A stretch of DNA of 64,000 nt, taken from assembly GCF_014635905.1 (NCBI RefSeq), contig NZ_BMDS01000002.1, positions 310,001-374,000 of the forward strand. The letters run 5' to 3'. A program made the position numbers and the translations under genes. Position 1 is the stretch's first letter; each line of letters opens with the position of its first letter. The notes beneath the pieces were generated by a model that searched no databases, was not told the origin of the DNA, and saw only the letters and a program-made list of their open reading frames with translations. Of this stretch, positions 63,562 to 64,000 are shown in pieces. The DNA comes from Limosilactobacillus caviae (GTDB lineage: Bacteria; Bacillota; Bacilli; Lactobacillales; Lactobacillaceae).

Positions 63562-63674
63562 TAATAATTCCTCCTTCTTTCGATGTTAAAGTTATTATTA
63601 TTCTATCATGCTAACACAGAAAAAGGTTGGGCAGTGTTTTAAGTTTTTATTATATTTAGATTAAGGAGAGAAAA

Positions 63675-64000
63675 ATGACATTTTATACAATTAGTTATTT
63701 ATCAAATCATCAACACATGAATCAACTGTTTAATTACATTGCAATCCTCATTTTTGCGATTTTAATTGGAGTAATGGTGCTCTTATATTTACGTCACCGG
63801 CTTATTACCCGCTATCGTGATTTAGGGATAATTTTCTTTTTATTATTGCTGCTCTTCATTGGTTTTCAGGTTACCGATATGGAAAAGAGTACGACCCAGC
63901 AATCGCAGACAACCCAAATGATTCCATTTATTAAAGCAGTTGCCCGTGATCATAATGTTTCACCACAAAAAGTAGTTGTTAATTCGACAACGTTAACAGA
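63675..64000 (+). CDS. DUF3290-family membrane protein, N-terminal part
   Basis: The ORF runs from ATG 63675 (AAGGAGAG ribosome site) off the window end, 108 codons seen. MTFYTISYLSNHQHMNQLFNY and two helices (about 20-43 and 53-68) followed by an extracellular QVTDMEKSTTQQSQ region match DUF3290 proteins of lactobacilli. These usually precede a DUF421 gene. Function is unknown. Confidence 0.75.
   Translation, partial: MTFYTISYLSNHQHMNQLFNYIAILIFAILIGVMVLLYLRHRLITRYRDLGIIFFLLLLLFIGFQVTDMEKSTTQQSQTTQMIPFIKAVARDHNVSPQKVVVNSTTLT

Noticed and set aside
1-64000. CRISPR arrays, insertion sequences, prophage genes, tRNA or rRNA genes
   Set aside because: None seen: no regularly spaced identical repeats, transposase or integrase motifs, or recognisable tRNA cloverleaf sequence.

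Overview
The window is an AT-rich, gene-dense bacterial chromosome segment with Gram-positive, low-GC features: purine-rich Shine-Dalgarno sites, compact convergent terminators, a sortase LPQTG protein, CcpA-like cre sites, RqcH, DegV and DUF915/DUF3290/DUF454 families. Gene content and protein style point to Lactobacillaceae, most likely a Limosilactobacillus of the L. reuteri group. That assignment is inference from recognised families, not from a search. I see no rRNA, tRNA, insertion sequence, prophage or CRISPR array.

Region by region: 1-14 kb is mostly housekeeping or poorly known genes. It opens with a carbamoyl-phosphate-synthase-like pair whose catalytic residues look lost, then rqcH, degV, an HD hydrolase, a GT8 glycosyltransferase, a Tim44-like membrane protein with an apparent non-ATG start, an HhH-GPD glycosylase, a DUF915 hydrolase, a GNAT, an ACT/UPF0210 pair and an aldo/keto reductase. 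14-40 kb is a large hexuronate catabolic island. A LacI regulator, GPH symporter and uxaC come first. The tagaturonate branch follows (uxaB, uxaA, epimerase, kdgA, a second uxaA, kdgK). Next are a divergent GntR regulator with the fructuronate branch (uxuB, uxuA), a GntP permease, a second GPH symporter and a second uxaC. It ends with kduI, kduD and an IclR regulator for unsaturated-uronide products. 40-54 kb holds a LysR/flavodoxin pair, cupin, DHA2 efflux pump, orphan CopY with its cop box, CNNM/CorC protein, AarF kinase, YdcF, a crcB pair with a UvrA2-type ATPase, a VTT membrane protein and a DUF2075 P-loop protein. 54-64 kb holds a Dxs-like enzyme, an LPQTG surface protein, an amino-acid permease behind what looks like a ribosome-mediated threonine attenuator, a secreted DRGH nuclease, a PLD-AAA+ fusion protein, DUF454 and the start of a DUF3290 gene.

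How the island works: glucuronate and galacturonate enter through the GPH symporters and are isomerised by UxaC to fructuronate or tagaturonate. UxuB or UxaB reduces them and UxuA or UxaA dehydrates the products to 2-keto-3-deoxygluconate (KDG). KduI/KduD deliver KDG from 4,5-unsaturated uronides. KdgK phosphorylates KDG and KdgA cleaves KDPG to pyruvate and glyceraldehyde 3-phosphate. Two promoters 8.6 kb apart share one architecture: a cre-like site on the -10 box and the same 20-bp sequence, in opposite orientation, just downstream. This links the tagaturonate and fructuronate branches to one regulator, presumably the GntR protein.

The most notable observations are: two UxaA proteins that have lost complementary sets of family motifs (a possible obligate heteromeric altronate dehydratase); a threonine-rich leader peptide with mutually exclusive hairpins before an amino-acid permease; a degenerate CarA/CarB pair; and a PLD nuclease-like/AAA+ ATPase fusion of unknown function.
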